Origin: Neoconidiobolus thromboides FSU 785
Taxonomy: Eukaryota; Entomophthoromycota; Entomophthoromycetes; Entomophthorales; Neoconidiobolaceae
Length of the DNA: 64,000 nt
Reading direction: 5' to 3'
Assembly: GCA_025603075.1 (NCBI GenBank)
Contig: MU626277.1
Location: 71,537-135,536 of the forward strand
Part shown: piece by piece, positions 1-12,130 of the stretch
How positions within the stretch are numbered: the first letter of the stretch is position 1
Layout: every line of letters begins with the position of its first letter
Notes under the pieces: generated by a model
Database searches by the model: none
The model's input: the letters and a program-made list of their open reading frames with translations, nothing else
Told to the model about the DNA's origin: nothing
Position numbers and translations under genes: made by a program

Positions 1-381
1 AATGTTTTCAGCTGTGCCTATGTATTTAATAATGGGTGTCTTAATTTAATTATTATAGGATTTAAAAGCTCCGACTGATTATATCATTGCGGATGTGTTT
101 AATTTTTTACTATTACTTTGAATAATGCTGAATCCAGACTTATATTATAAACTAAAATACAATTTTATCTGATAAGCAATGATGTTTTTAAAGCATGAGA
201 TTTCATTTCAGTATAATATTAGATGAACTTTAAAACTGATTGAATTAGATTAAAATGCAAGATAATCTATTATACAATCAAACTCATGATATCATAATCT
301 GAAAATTCACTCAATTGATAATTTAACTTATTAATAAAACTAACAGAAAACTAATACTTGCTAAGATTTTATTTCAAAAAT
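1..381. other. AT-rich intergenic sequence
   Basis: This stretch lies downstream of the ornithine decarboxylase stop codon. I see no open reading frame, RNA gene or repeat copy in it. It probably holds the 3' untranslated region of that gene. Confidence 0.6.
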
Positions 382-1758
382 TTAAAGTCCTAAACGACGT
401 AAATAAGCATCACGTTCGGTAAAAGTGTAAACAATACGAGTTTTTGCATATCCGTTAAACTCAGAAGCAGCACAACTAGTATAAGCACCCATATTATCAC
501 AATAGATCCAATCGTTGACATCAAGCTCAGGTAAAAGACAGTTTTTATTAATTACGTCTAAACTATCACAAGTTGGGCCCCAGATACTACTTTCAAAATT
601 ATAAGCATGTTCAAGTTCAGGGAAATCTTGGAAAAAGATACCAGACTTCATAAGCACTTTTGGATAGATCACTTGGTGATCAAACATGATACAATTGAAA
701 CTACCATAAACACCATCGTTTATATAGTACATATAAGAGGGATGATCTGCAACACTTATTTTTGAGTTTTCAAACCCTTTTGGTCCCTCATCATCAGAAG
801 AAGCATCACGTGGAACAACACGACGAGAAGTAACATTGCAGGCAATTACAAAAGCAGTAGTAACAAAGTAACGTCCTGGCTCAGAGATAAGCTCTAGCCC
901 TCCTTCAGGGAAGTATCTTTTAAGACTTTTGTCAACAACCTCTGCAATTCCTTTTAACAAATCGGAATTTTGTTGATCATTGGAGCCTGGGAACCCACCA
1001 CCGATATCTAAAAGTGTAGGTTTAAATCCAAATTCAGCAGCTTGGTCAAACACAACTCTAGCTCTTGAAATAGCATCACGATAAGAGTCTGGATCATGGC
1101 ATCCACTACCAACATGGAAACTTACACCAATTAATTCAAGGCCAAGTTCATGAGCAAGGCTAACAAGCTGATAGCTATTAGAAAGAGAAGCACCAAATTT
1201 AACACCAAATTGACACATGGATTTGGAGTCATCAGTCAAGATACGTAAAACAACCTGAGCATTTGGATGGGCCATTTTGATTTTGCGAAGTTCATCAGCA
1301 TTGTCAAAAGTCATACGTCGAACGTTTACTGAAGCGGCAAAACGAATGTGACTCATTGGTTTACAAGGGTTGGCGTAGATAATACGGGATGGATCAACGC
1401 CAAGATTCAAAACAGTTTGAATTTCAGTCTTACTTGCACAATCAAAGCCAGTACCAAGCGAAGCTAAAAGTCTTAAAACTTCTGGATCAGGATTACATTT
1501 GATGGCAAAGTATGGCTTAATAGTGGGAAAATTGTATTCCCATTTAACAAGTTGACGATAAACTTCACCAAGATCACCTACCATAAAAGCATCATCTGAA
1601 GTGTTCTCGATGGCAGCAAGTTCTTGTTTAATGGTCTCGAAAACAGGGGTTGCACCAATTGAGGATGATACCAAGGGAGTCTTGATAGGGTTGAATTTGG
1701 AAAAGTGCTTATTGATAGGCTCGGTAGCCTTAATAGGATGAGAAAATACTTCCAACAT
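382..1758 (-). CDS. SPE1: Ornithine decarboxylase
   Basis: Intronless 458-residue PLP enzyme that decarboxylates ornithine to putrescine, the first committed step of polyamine synthesis in the cytosol. The sequence shows the PLP-lysine motif FAIKCNPDP near residue 85, the HVGSGC motif, the glycine loop GGGFPGSND that holds the PLP phosphate, EPGRYFV, the active-site cysteine in WGPTCDSLD and the C-terminal DNMGAYT motif, all in the order known for eukaryotic group IV decarboxylases. Length matches fungal ODC (about 430-470). The start chosen is the first ATG; an N-terminal extension of about 40 residues precedes the barrel. No antizyme gene is visible in the window. In other fungi ODC is controlled by antizyme-driven degradation, which the sequence alone does not show here. 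Confidence 0.97.
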   Translation of the reverse strand: MLEVFSHPIKATEPINKHFSKFNPIKTPLVSSSIGATPVFETIKQELAAIENTSDDAFMVGDLGEVYRQLVKWEYNFPTIKPYFAIKCNPDPEVLRLLASLGTGFDCASKTEIQTVLNLGVDPSRIIYANPCKPMSHIRFAASVNVRRMTFDNADELRKIKMAHPNAQVVLRILTDDSKSMCQFGVKFGASLSNSYQLVSLAHELGLELIGVSFHVGSGCHDPDSYRDAISRARVVFDQAAEFGFKPTLLDIGGGFPGSNDQQNSDLLKGIAEVVDKSLKRYFPEGGLELISEPGRYFVTTAFVIACNVTSRRVVPRDASSDDEGPKGFENSKISVADHPSYMYYINDGVYGSFNCIMFDHQVIYPKVLMKSGIFFQDFPELEHAYNFESSIWGPTCDSLDVINKNCLLPELDVNDWIYCDNMGAYTSCAASEFNGYAKTRIVYTFTERDAYLRRLGL

Positions 1759-4455
1759 AATAAGATTAATGATTAAAGTTGATTGGTAATATTACCCAGG
1801 CGAACTTAAAGGAGAGCTGTAAAAGAAAGCTTCTGGACTCAAAACTGCAAATTAAAGGTCCACTAAAATAAAAGTGGTCTAAGACTGTAAAGGAATGTAG
1901 TTATAAACTAAATCGGTTTCAAGCTAACGACCTATAAGTTCCAAGGTGGTTGAGCTGAAAAGACTCGGTAAAGTTTGTGTACTGGGTTTGACGAAAACGT
2001 GTTGATAAATAGCACTTACCCTTAGTTGGAAAAGTGCTCACAATCAAAAAAAGTAAGGTAAAAGAATGATAATAAGATTCTAAAAACTTAATTGAAATTT
2101 AAAGAAAAATTGGATCTATTTATACTGTTTGGTCAAACTTAATTTGAAATTTAGTTTGAAAATTAATGCAATGATTCAAGAAAAGAGAAGCTTAAAAACA
2201 GTCCAATTTTCAATTTAATACTTTTTGCTTAAAAATGATTTAAAGTGGAGTTTTTATACCCTGCTCAATAAAAGATTGTGCAATTCTGAGTTACTAAATT
2301 TAGCGCCTTATTTAGCTATTCCTTATCACAAAATAACATCAATAAAAGCATAATTTATTATACTGACATGAGAAACTAAATAATTAAAGTTGAACTATTC
2401 GTAATCATGAAAAGTAAGGATAGAAGTTAAAATGACATAGTTTAATACTGGTTTAACATTAAGGTTAATAAAACATTTCAGATATCTATATTGTATCAAT
2501 TATATTATATAATAAATTTCATACTATACTATGTTATATTGATAATAAGATAGGTTAATTGCCATAATGCTAAAGTAGTGTAGTGAATACATATTAATCA
2601 AGTTGTTAAGTAATAAAGAATAATTGAATAATCAGATTAAATACGTATGATAATGTATAAATAGATATAATATACAAATCTAAAGTATTTATCAGATATA
2701 ATACTCTTATCAACAACAATGGAATCAAGAATTAACAAATCAAAGCTTTTTCAAATGAACATATCAATGAGTACAAATTATACAATCGAGCTTTTTATAA
2801 ATAAAATACTATAGTTTTGTTTAGGTATCATCTGATACGAGGGTTAAAGTGCAAACATTTAGATTATTTTTTAAAATAAATATTGCTATAGTAATGTGAT
2901 TTAACTATAGTAAATTTACAATGGATTGTTTGGTTTACACGATTAAATAAGATGCTCTAAAAAAAGCTTACCATAATCGGGAAATTAAAAATTCTATTCA
3001 TCTAGACAATATATACACGTATTATTCAAAAATATAAACTATACTTACATTAATATTGATCTGATATTAGCTTATGAATTTTTATTAGTTCTCTCTTACA
3101 CTATAAATTTAATCAGATTAGATTAATTAAAATAAAAATATGGTAAACAGGCTGCACCACACCCAATACAATTCATTTAACTCGGTCTTTAACTGGCTAT
3201 TATTTTGTAATGCAATTATCCTATTTGTATAAAATAAATTTCTAAATATTTATTACTAATAATGATCTAAAATTCAAATTAATGTTTCATTAAAAGCGTG
3301 AAAATCGAAGTAAGCCCTATCAACCTTTAAGTCAATCCTTTAAACCATAAAAAATTGTGGAGGTTCTATTACTATTTCATGTTATCCTATCCTGAGATTA
3401 TTATTTGAAAATAGCACTCAAGCCATGCTTAAAATGAAGTTTACTTTATAAATATGGCCATTATTCAATTTATTCGGCTTAATTATTGAAAATAATATTA
3501 CTCTTGGCCAAAACTCCCAATTGATGTTGGTATAAACTACTGCTGATTTAGCATATTGTAAGGAAAAAGTGTAAAAATGAGAGATCAGATTCATAAAATT
3601 ACTGATAGAGTTGAATCAATAAAGCAAAGAGTTGATTTATATAAGTTTGTAAACAAACTCCTTATTATGAATTATTTCATTTTTATTAAAATTTCAGGAA
3701 GCTCAAACAAATCATGATTACTTAGGAGCTCGCTTATTATGAGTTGCTTGATTTTTATTCTTAATTTTAGAAAATATTATTTTTGAATGGTTTGGCTTAA
3801 TTATAAATTTATCATTCTTAAACCGAAAATTAACACTATTAATAGTGAGACATAAAGAGCTATAAATATTAAAACATGATTAAAAAATTCAATTTAAGCC
3901 GAGGATTGGTAACCTATATATCAAACGAAGTAAAATAGCAATAATTACTTAGAATATAGATGCCAAAAAGTATTATTTATTAATAGTGGTCCCATAGCTT
4001 TCTAAAAAGAAATGATGCAAGGCTTTTAGTCATATCTTTAGTCTAGCATATAGCGCTACTAATTGATATCTTTTACATTTCTAAAAAGGCTTAAAACAAG
4101 CATATTTATTAATGGGGATGTTTTTTTGGCTTCATTACTTTTTCCATCCTTTAAGCGCTATTTGGGTGGAAAAATTATTAGTAAAATTCTTGAACAAAAA
4201 GATACATCCCCATATATAAACTTCAAAGGTATAACAGATATTTATTAATATGATATCTATAACTATTAGCTTATAAATCCAACATAAAAGAATTTTATTT
4301 ATTTAAAATTACTGTTAGAATTTTGTTAAAAAGTAAATTTAGTATCCATATGAAAATAATTATACGACTAAATATTCTTTTATAATTATTAAACAATTAA
4401 AAAGTATGTATTAACATTTTATTCAAGCATATGCGGGGATATAAAATTCTTAATA
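1759..4455. other. Long AT-rich intergenic region
   Basis: About 2.7 kb between the ODC start and the F-box gene stop. The part next to ODC (about 1759-2060) is less AT-rich and probably holds its promoter and leader, including a CCAAT box on the ODC strand at 1782-1786. A miniature inverted-repeat element sits at 4114-4211. Between these I see only short random ORFs (for example 45 codons from 3577) and no convincing spliced gene. Confidence 0.5.
4114..4211 (+). mobile_element. Miniature inverted-repeat element, copy 1
   Basis: 98 bp bounded by GGGGATG and CATCCCC inverted ends. Inside are the family's conserved blocks GGCTTCATTACTTTTTCCAT and AAGCGCTATTTGGGTGGAAA, which form an internal hairpin. 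Flanks are TAAT and ATAT, so a target duplication is not preserved. A 61-codon ORF across it (4063-4248) is a by-product of the repeat. Confidence 0.85.
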
Positions 4456-5793
4456 TCAAGCATCGAACTCGATAATATTCGAATATTTATCAATTAAGTT
4501 GAAAGGTAAATTAGTATCATCTATGATTATTTTTTTAAGATTCTTTGAATTTTCCAACAACCACTTAACATGTTCATTAAAGCCATATCCTTCTTCACAA
4601 TTTGCTATCTCTATCAAGTTTAAATTTAAGTTTACATTCTTTCGATTAAATTTAATATCGTCAATAAACTCACATCGGTTCAATATATATACCATTAAAT
4701 TAGGGCAATGCTTTGTAATAAAATTATAAAAGTAAGACCCCAAACTAAATCCATGAATTTTAAGTTTAATTAAATTTGTATTTTGCTTAATGAATACTTC
4801 TTGTAGCAAAAGAAGATCACAACTATATGTTTTTATTGTAAGTGAAGTTAAATTAGGAAAACTAAATAACTCCCGAAGTTGTTGAACTCTCAAGTTATAA
4901 AAATGCTTGACTTTTAATATCCTTAATTCTGGGAATTGATCTACTTTTAGAGTATTAAGTTTGAAACCAAGGTCACTAATAGTTAACGCTGTAATTTTTG
5001 AAACTCCAATGAATTGTATTTCTCCGTTCTCAGCTATCACTAAATCTTTAAGATTTGGAAAATTATCAAAGTTGATGATTAAAATATTGTCGTCTAATTC
5101 TACGTGACAAAGTGCTAAGCTTACTAATGTGGTGAATCGGGTTGCTTTAAAATAGGTATAATCTTGCTCATTCAAACTAGTATACTCTAATCCTAGACGC
5201 TTTAAATTGGTTAATCTCGTAAGTAAACTTTCAAAAAATGGATCATTATCATCAGTAGAACCTAGATACAAAGAATGCATAGATGGAGGAAGTGTGGGCA
5301 TAACTATTGATTTAAAATAATCATAAATATAGGGAATCTCTAAATAAGTTAAATTGGATAACAGATGCTCTAAAGACATTTCATTTACAAAAACATATTC
5401 AACAAGATTCATATCATCCAATTCGTCATCCAATATAGTAGCTGTCAATTTCATTTCTATAAGTTCAACTAAATTCTTTAGATAAGTGCTAATTGAACAA
5501 TTAAGATGAGCTGCGTTTGGGAAAATGCTTCTACGAATTGGCAATTCTGGATCATTACTTAAATTTAAATATTTAATATAGCGACCGTAATATTTGTAAG
5601 CTCTTACTCTTCGTTTGTTGTCAAAACAATAGGATTTAGGCTCAATGTCTTCCCATATCAAAGGTAAAAGAAATCTATTCCAATCCTTACAACAAATTAA
5701 TAAATTGACATAGTCCTTTCCGTCCAAGTGATATAAAATTTGTTTAAAATTATCTACAGGTATATTTAAAAAATCAATGCTCTTATTGCTCAT
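4456..5793 (-). CDS. F-box and leucine-rich-repeat-like protein
   Basis: Intronless 445-residue protein ending in TGA. Residues about 8-50 (INIPVDN-like start, ILYHLDGKDYVNLLICCKDW, then a Trp in LPLIWEDIE) match the F-box pattern of fungal SCF substrate receptors, which bind Skp1. The rest has regularly spaced leucine-rich segments (for example LTNLKRLGLEYTSL, FPNLKDLVIAENGE, FPELRILKVKHF), typical of the LRR region that recognises substrates. Large families of such proteins occur in early-diverging fungi. The substrate is unknown. Start is the first ATG and is well placed relative to the F-box. Confidence 0.8.
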   Translation of the reverse strand: MSNKSIDFLNIPVDNFKQILYHLDGKDYVNLLICCKDWNRFLLPLIWEDIEPKSYCFDNKRRVRAYKYYGRYIKYLNLSNDPELPIRRSIFPNAAHLNCSISTYLKNLVELIEMKLTATILDDELDDMNLVEYVFVNEMSLEHLLSNLTYLEIPYIYDYFKSIVMPTLPPSMHSLYLGSTDDNDPFFESLLTRLTNLKRLGLEYTSLNEQDYTYFKATRFTTLVSLALCHVELDDNILIINFDNFPNLKDLVIAENGEIQFIGVSKITALTISDLGFKLNTLKVDQFPELRILKVKHFYNLRVQQLRELFSFPNLTSLTIKTYSCDLLLLQEVFIKQNTNLIKLKIHGFSLGSYFYNFITKHCPNLMVYILNRCEFIDDIKFNRKNVNLNLNLIEIANCEEGYGFNEHVKWLLENSKNLKKIIIDDTNLPFNLIDKYSNIIEFDA

Positions 5794-6983
5794 TTTACTT
5801 TATTTATTTATGAAATTATTTATATAAAGAACATTTTAAATTTCTTTTCTTTATTACAAATATTGCTTATTAACTTACTGTGCTTTTTATGATGTTGCAC
5901 TTAAGAACAACACTTGTCAAATTAGTCTCCACTTTTTCAAAAGCTGGGTTATGCTTATGACGTTTTAGTAAACTTTGCAAACTTAAGTTGAACTTAAGTT
6001 ACTAGAGATATTATAATAATTATATTATATTATCTTTGATTCATGTCTAACTTTTTTAAAAATGCTGAAAAAAATCATAAAACATATTAAATAGATATCT
6101 AGAGTATTGATAAATAGTTTTAAAGAATACTAACTTTTGATATTCAATAAGGAAAAAGTTCATTTGAATATTGAAAAAGAACCAATTTTATAATAACAAA
6201 AATATCAGAAACATCAATCAAACCTTAAGTTTTCATTATCATCAAAACATTGTAATAGCGATGCTTTATTCAAAAAAAAATACAGTCCTATTTGAACTAA
6301 ATCTTTACTTATTTTTATAATAAAATTAACTTTAAGTTTTCAAATGAAAATTCAAATTTATTAGAAAAAAACTATTTTTGATTAAATTTAGATTAATAAA
6401 TAATAGTGTAATAAAGTATAACAAAATAACTCAAGACTTAATATTAAGACTTTTTTGAGTTATAATAAAACTAGTCGCTTTCTCAAAATATTCAAATATA
6501 TTCTTAATAGATGTCAAAAGCTAGTATTTTTTTGATAAATTTTAATAGAACAAAATACACTTAACATTACTATTTAATATTGAAATGCATAGCACTATAT
6601 CTAACTGTAATGATAAACAATCTTCATATTTATTATGTTATGAAAAACAGTATTCCCAGTGATTAGATTTAAAATTGAAAGTTATGGCAAAAAAATTTAA
6701 ATCAATTTAGTGATATAACATGATGCCGGAAAAAATTGAATCTATATTCATTGTTTTATACTTTGTGATTTATTAAAATATTAATAAAAACTAAAAGTAT
6801 ATTGAGCATAGACTTTATTTTGCCTAGTACCTTATTGCTTAGGTTAATGTTTATTAACTATTTTACTTATCTTTATTAACATCAAGCTTTTTTATAATTC
6901 TGTCAATAAATAAAGAAATATGTATTTATATTTAATTTTTGAATCTACGAATATGTAAAAGCGTAGTTTATCATATGCAATAT

Positions 6984-7077
6984 GGGGATGTTTTTTTTGG
7001 CTTCATTACTTTTTCCATGCTTTAAGCACTATTTGAGTGGAAACTATTATTAAAATTGTTAAATATAATACATCCCC
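6984..7077 (+). mobile_element. Miniature inverted-repeat element, copy 2
   Basis: 94 bp with GGGGATG and CATCCCC ends, flanked by ATAT on both sides. It carries the same CTTCATTACTTTTTCCAT core as copy 1, with small deletions in the right half. Confidence 0.85.
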
Positions 7078-7188
7078 ATATCCTAGAAATAATTTCATTA
7101 GTAAAAATCTATTAACTATCAAATTTTCAAATTTTAAGTTGGTTAAGAAATGAACAAAGCATAGCAGCAAACTAATATATTATTATAT

Positions 7189-7285
7189 GGGGATGTTTTT
7201 TTGTCTTTATTACTTTTTCCATTTTTGAGCACTATTTAAGTGGAAAGATTATTAGCAAAATTCTTAAACGAAAAAATACATCCCC
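7189..7285 (+). mobile_element. Miniature inverted-repeat element, copy 3
   Basis: 97 bp, GGGGATG to CATCCCC, flanked by ATAT on both sides. Same orientation as copies 1 and 2 and about 110 bp beyond copy 2. Confidence 0.85.
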
Positions 7286-7635
7286 ATATTCTTAAATAAA
7301 GTAGTTTAGCTATATGCGCACTACCTTCAAGATCATATTGAAATAATAAACTTGATAAAATAACTATGTTAAAAATATTTTTATTAATATTTTTGTAAGG
7401 GATTATTTTAAATTAATAAGCAGTAAAAAATACAAAATAAAACTTAAACTAATGCAACACTGTAAAACTCAAAAAAATTATCTTTTATTAAAAATAATTG
7501 AAAGGTGAATTATTAACAAGTTGTAATGAAAAATAGATGTTAGGAGAAGGGTATAAATGTACGTATAGAAACTATACAAACCCACCGAATTCAACTTTAT
7601 AAAAAGATTGATTTAAACTTCTTAACTCAATAGAT

Positions 7636-9132
7636 TTATATCTTATAAAGTCCTGGGAAAAATTTAACCATATCTAAACCAACCTTTTCCATTTGTGCAA
7701 TAATATGACGTGGCACCAATCGATGATTAACTTCAGGTTGGATCGAAAGTTCTGTAACGAAAGTTTAGTTTGGTTAGTTGTAGTTTACTTAGCTTATTAC
7801 CTTGTTCACTGAAATCAAAGAGTTCTGGAATTTGCCTATCTTGCGAATATAATACCTTAGTCTCACGTAGTTCATCAAAATAAGGATGGGCCATTGCTTC
7901 AACAGCAGTTAATCTATGACGAGGTGTATAGTTTAAAAGGCATGGAAGGAATTCGATAGCTTCAAGTGGAGTTCCGGGTCTAAAGATCTATTTAAAATAA
8001 ATAAAATTTTACAATAACGGATATGCTATAGTTTTACCTTGGAAAATGGTTGTGGATGAATTTGAGGAAATTTGTGGTCTACGTAAGCTGGATTCATATG
8101 ATGAATTTGTTCCTTATCTGGGGTTCCAAGTACCTTGATGATCTCAACTAATTGATCAATCCCACTTTCTCCTGGGAATAATGGTTGACATAACATTAAT
8201 TCGGCCATAACACATCCAACAGACCAAATATCTTTTTTAAATTAATTACTACTATTAAATTCATTCAAAAATAGTAATACCTATTTGGGTAGTATAATTA
8301 GTAGCACCGAAAATCAATTCTGGAGCCCTATAATAGCGTGAACAGATATAGGCTACATTACCTTCCCCAGGAACAAGAATTTTGGCACTTTAAATAATTA
8401 ATTAAAAATTCATAGTTAAATCTACAAACTAAGCTACCTCCCAAAATCGCATAATTTCAATACTCCGGTTTGACGATCAATTAATAAATTTTGAGGCTTG
8501 ATATCACGATGACAGATTCCAATCATATGTATGTAAGCCAAAGAGCGAAGAAGTTGATAAGTGAAAAGTTTCACTTGAATTGGTGGTATAGTTTGGCTAG
8601 AACGAGCAAAGTGGCGGGTTAATCGATAAAGCGTTTCTGGGACATATTCAAGAACAAGATTGAGGTAAATGTCCTCTTTCTAAATAATAAATAAATTTAT
8701 ATTCGATGGAATCAACCAAAAAACATACTTGAAAACCATTAGTATAAAAATAATACTTAAGCTCAACAACGTTAGGGTGACGAACAGAACGCATAATTTG
8801 AAGTTCACGGTTCTAAATAATTTATTAGTATTAAGTTATTATTCGAATTTCATTGATCGTCTAGTCTATTACTTACTTTGAATCTTTTATCTTGCAATAC
8901 TTTCTTTATGGCTACTAACTGTCCAGAATGGGTCAAACGAGCTTGGTAAACTACACCAAAAGAGCCATTACCAATAGCCTTAAATTTAGTATAAGAAAGA
9001 CTGCAAACTTCTCCTGTTAAACCGTCGTTAGCCGCAACTGAAACCTCTTCATTAGCTTGTAAATCAACTTAAATTCGGTTTAGTATTTTATTTATACTAT
9101 GACATGAATTTACCAGCTTGTTTATTGCTCAT
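7636..9132 (-). CDS. GSK3: Glycogen synthase kinase 3
   Basis: Spliced serine/threonine kinase of 379 residues in eight exons: 9132-9114, 9067-8877, 8812-8729, 8679-8438, 8387-8281, 8231-8038, 7987-7801 and 7751-7636. GSK-3 hallmarks are all present: the loop [12 protein letters not shown], the lysine in [34 protein letters not shown], the activation-loop tyrosine in [16 protein letters not shown], and the family-specific [15 protein letters not shown] and FPQIHPQPF. Known GSK-3 kinases phosphorylate primed substrates in nutrient, stress and cell-cycle control. Introns are 46-64 nt, which sets the norm for this locus. Catalytic residues look intact, so the kinase should be active. Confidence 0.96.
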
Positions 9133-9781
9133 AGTTTATTTTAGGTGCAAGTTAGTTGAATGATAAGTTTGAAAATAATAATTGGAATGAATAAAAAAGG
9201 AATAGTATTTAGTAAGCAACTATAAAATTGAATTTAAACTATAGTTAGGTTCTTCTTTTTGTTAAGTTAGCAATTTTAGTGGAAAAAAATACTTTGTGCC
9301 TAAAAAATACTTCCCACTTTGTGATTCAAATTTAATCCATTGGCTTAAGCAATAAAGTCTAAGATCCCCAAAACCCCATTTCGTTTTCGATGGAACAATC
9401 CAAAGGGAGATTATGTTGGTGTGAGAAATTTAGTTTGTTTCCTTAAATTTAAAAACTTTTTTATTAGAAACTTGGCTTAGTTTTAATTTAAAAAAATAAA
9501 GATTAAAGTATTTTTATTAATAAAAGTTGAGAGCATATATTAAAAATAATTATTTATGTATTTTTTTGTTGTAAATAAATTAATCTTTTACTAACCCTTT
9601 GCATTTTTTTAAATATCAAGTTAATAGATAAAATAAGAAACAAGAAATATAATGTTATTAAAAGTAGTCAAGTTAATTTTTAATATAAAAATAAGATGTC
9701 ATCTCAAGGCTTAATTAAATTTCATTGGCTATAAAGAACAAAAGGCAGTTCAACCATGAAAATAAAAACATATCTTTTAAA
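9133..9781. other. Divergent intergenic region
   Basis: About 650 bp between the start codons of the GSK-3 and METTL23-like genes, so it should hold both promoters. ATTGG (reverse CCAAT) occurs near 9337 and at 9724-9728; the second lies 54 bp before the methyltransferase ATG. No gene seen. Confidence 0.45.
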
Positions 9782-10711
9782 ATGTCACAACAAACAACAT
9801 ATACGTTTCAGCCAGGCTCACAAAGTCAGTTAGAAGGGGACAATCCAGTAGAAATAATTGTTGAGCAAGTAGGTATAACTTCAAAAATCAAATATGATGG
9901 CAAAAAATAAAATACAACTTCAAAAATAAAATATTAATGATTAATCACTTTAAAGGGGAACTACAAAGCTATTGGTAATAAAGTATGGACTTGTGGTGAA
10001 GTGTTATCGGATTTCTTATTTATAAAACGAGAAAAAATAAAGAACAGTACAGTAGTAGAAGTAAATTAAGACTATTTATACCATTGAAGCTTATAATAAA
10101 TTTCAAAGTTAGGATCAGGTTTAGGATTATGTGGGTTACTATGTTCAAGGCTTGGTGCAAAAAAAGTATATCTAACAGATAGCATAGAATCAAGTGATAT
10201 ATTATCAAGTTTAAGAAAAAATGTAGAATTAAATAACCTAAATGACAATATTTGTACTATGCCAATAGAGTGGGGTATAATATCGGAAGGCTTATTCAAT
10301 CTAGATAATATCGATGTTATTATCGGGTCAGATACATTCTATAACAGAGAAGGTAGTTTAAATATATATTACAAAATATAGTAAAATCCAACTAAACCCA
10401 ACTAGATTTTGAGCCTTTAATTGCCACAGTTGCATTTTTATTAGAAAAAAATCCAAATGCTAATTTTATAACAACTTATTGTGAAAGAAGGTAAACAATT
10501 AAATACGTAAAGTTCAAAATAAAAGTTAAGCTTTTTACTTTATAGTCCAAAAAGAACCATTCAACCATTATTAGATGATTGGGGATTAGAGGCTATAATG
10601 ATAGAAAAGCCTGATTTATCGCTAAAAAAGAATGGTGACTCAGTTATTCATGATGAACCTATTTTCATCTATCATATTTTTAAACCAGAAACGAAATTAA
10701 TATTAAATTAG
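9782..10711 (+). CDS. METTL23: METTL23-like lysine/arginine methyltransferase
   Basis: Spliced protein of 228 residues in exons 9782-9868, 9956-10060, 10109-10352, 10406-10490 and 10546-10711. It belongs to the family 16 (METTL21-23) S-adenosylmethionine methyltransferases. The sequence shows KVWTCGEVLSDFL before motif I, the SAM-binding motif ELGSGLGLCGLLCSRLGA, the acidic motif LTDSIES, the post-I GSDTFYNREDFEPL and the METTL23-like FLLEKNPNANFITTYCERS. Mammalian METTL23 is reported as a histone H3 arginine methyltransferase; the target here is unknown. Start is the ATG at 9782, upstream of the conserved region. The first intron is the least certain join (87 nt, phase 0). Its stop lies 41 bp from the convergent DCC1 stop. 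Confidence 0.85.
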
Positions 10712-10752
10712 TATATTTAGTTGTATCAATCTAGACGTTTATTATCTTTTGT

Positions 10753-12130
10753 TTATTTCATTTTCTTATATAATAATGTTTTCCCTTCTTGAATTATAAA
10801 TTTACAGTATTTCAAATAAATCAATCCTTTTTCTCTAATATCATAATTAATTAATAATGGTTCAATGATCCCTTTTAATTCTTCTTCTTGCCATGGATTT
10901 TTTATATTATAAATAGCTTGGAGCCTTTCTTTTATATCATATGGCAACAATAATGGATTTATAGGGTATATATATTCATTGAATTTACTATCTCTGTAGT
11001 ATAGCCCCTAATTTGTATTTTTATTAGTACAATTTATACTTAGTATTGATTAATTACATTTAACAAGTCCATATTTAATTCAAACTCACTTAGCTTTTCA
11101 TTCCAAGTTTGTAAGAAATCATAAATGGAAATTGGACCCTAGTTTAAGTATTAGAATGAAGTAAATAAATAACAATCTTTATTACAGCAGACCGAGCCCT
11201 TTTTTCATTCATTATTAATAAACCTACAAACCTTGCTATTTTAACTTTATTTAGTGAGTATTTACCATCTATTTTTGAATATGTTATATTAAGTTTTGCT
11301 GCTATATATCACTATTACCTGGATTCACTGAAGTAAAACAATAAAAGCAGTGTCTAAAAACAATAGGATCGATGCCTTGATTGTCAATAAAATCAAAGAT
11401 CACCTGTTTTTCAAATTGGCTATTATTTAATCCTAATGAAGATGTATAGCTTAAAAGCATATCTAGTAAATCATATAAATAGTCGCTATTCACAAGTCTT
11501 ATTTTCCCTAAAAATTTGAATCAAAATTAGTTGATACCATCTATTAAAAGTTACCATCTAAATCAATTGCGTTTAACTCTTTTAAATATTCTTCGATCTC
11601 TTTATCACTTGCTTGAACTGAATATTTAATTTGCTCTAAACTAAGTAACTTTTTTAAAATATAAACAACAAAAATGTACATAATTCAAGATTACTTTTAA
11701 AGGATCAATCTTATGTTCATTATGAACCCCATTATAACTACTTCTTTCAATTAGTTGATAAGCTTTCAATAGTCTTCCTGGTATCAACTCCATTATATGA
11801 GTATTATTTAATATCTTTGAGACATTGTAATCCTTATTTTTAATCTCTGTGATTAATAAACTGTCCGAGGTCGGAGCTTGTTTTATTAGGTATGTTTTAT
11901 CGGCTGAACATAATACTACTTCTTCTGAAGGCTCTCCTTTGAAACTTAAACTAAAATTGATGATGAGTTTCAAGTATATATTCAATAACAATAGTCTATT
12001 ACTTTGATTTCTTACTGATATCTAGCAAGTCTTCAAAGTCTTTCGATATTTCTGGGTCTATTTCAATTAGTTTAGATTTCACTGAGTCATTAATACTTCC
12101 TTGTTGAAACACTAGAGGATAATTTGACAT
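10753..12130 (-). CDS. DCC1: Sister chromatid cohesion protein DCC1
   Basis: Spliced protein of about 372 residues in exons 12130-12003, 11950-11695, 11648-11555, 11507-11319, 11301-11186, 11138-11058 and 11007-10753. Dcc1, with Ctf8 and Ctf18, forms the alternative clamp loader that acts on PCNA in cohesion and replication. Family features seen: the N-terminal LCSADKTYLIKQAPTSDSLL, the middle LSLEQIKYSVQASDKEIEE with IDLDGKIRLV, SIYDFLQTW, and the C-terminal NPWQEEELKGIIEPLL followed by a basic tail. The join between exons 4 and 5 needs a 17-nt (or 20-nt) intron, far shorter than any neighbour; a frameshift mutation or assembly error is the alternative. The start codon is 71 bp from the divergent SPT4 start. 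Confidence 0.88.

Larger units (their letters stand above)
5794..7635. other. AT-rich intergenic region with two miniature elements
   Basis: About 1.8 kb between the F-box start and the GSK-3 stop. It contains miniature element copies 2 and 3, about 110 bp apart. The rest is very AT-rich with no ORF or RNA gene that I can support. Confidence 0.5.

Noticed and set aside
382-2060. Possible antizyme or antizyme-type frameshift signal near ornithine decarboxylase
   Set aside because: No antizyme-like ORF pair was found anywhere in the window.
3640-3780. Two similar segments with CTTATTATGA and T-rich sequence, like a short tandem repeat
   Set aside because: Similarity is imperfect and short, within what AT-rich background can give.
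4063-4248. 61-codon ORF, and the similar ORF at 36095-36301
   Set aside because: Both run across miniature element copies; the shared peptide is repeat-derived.
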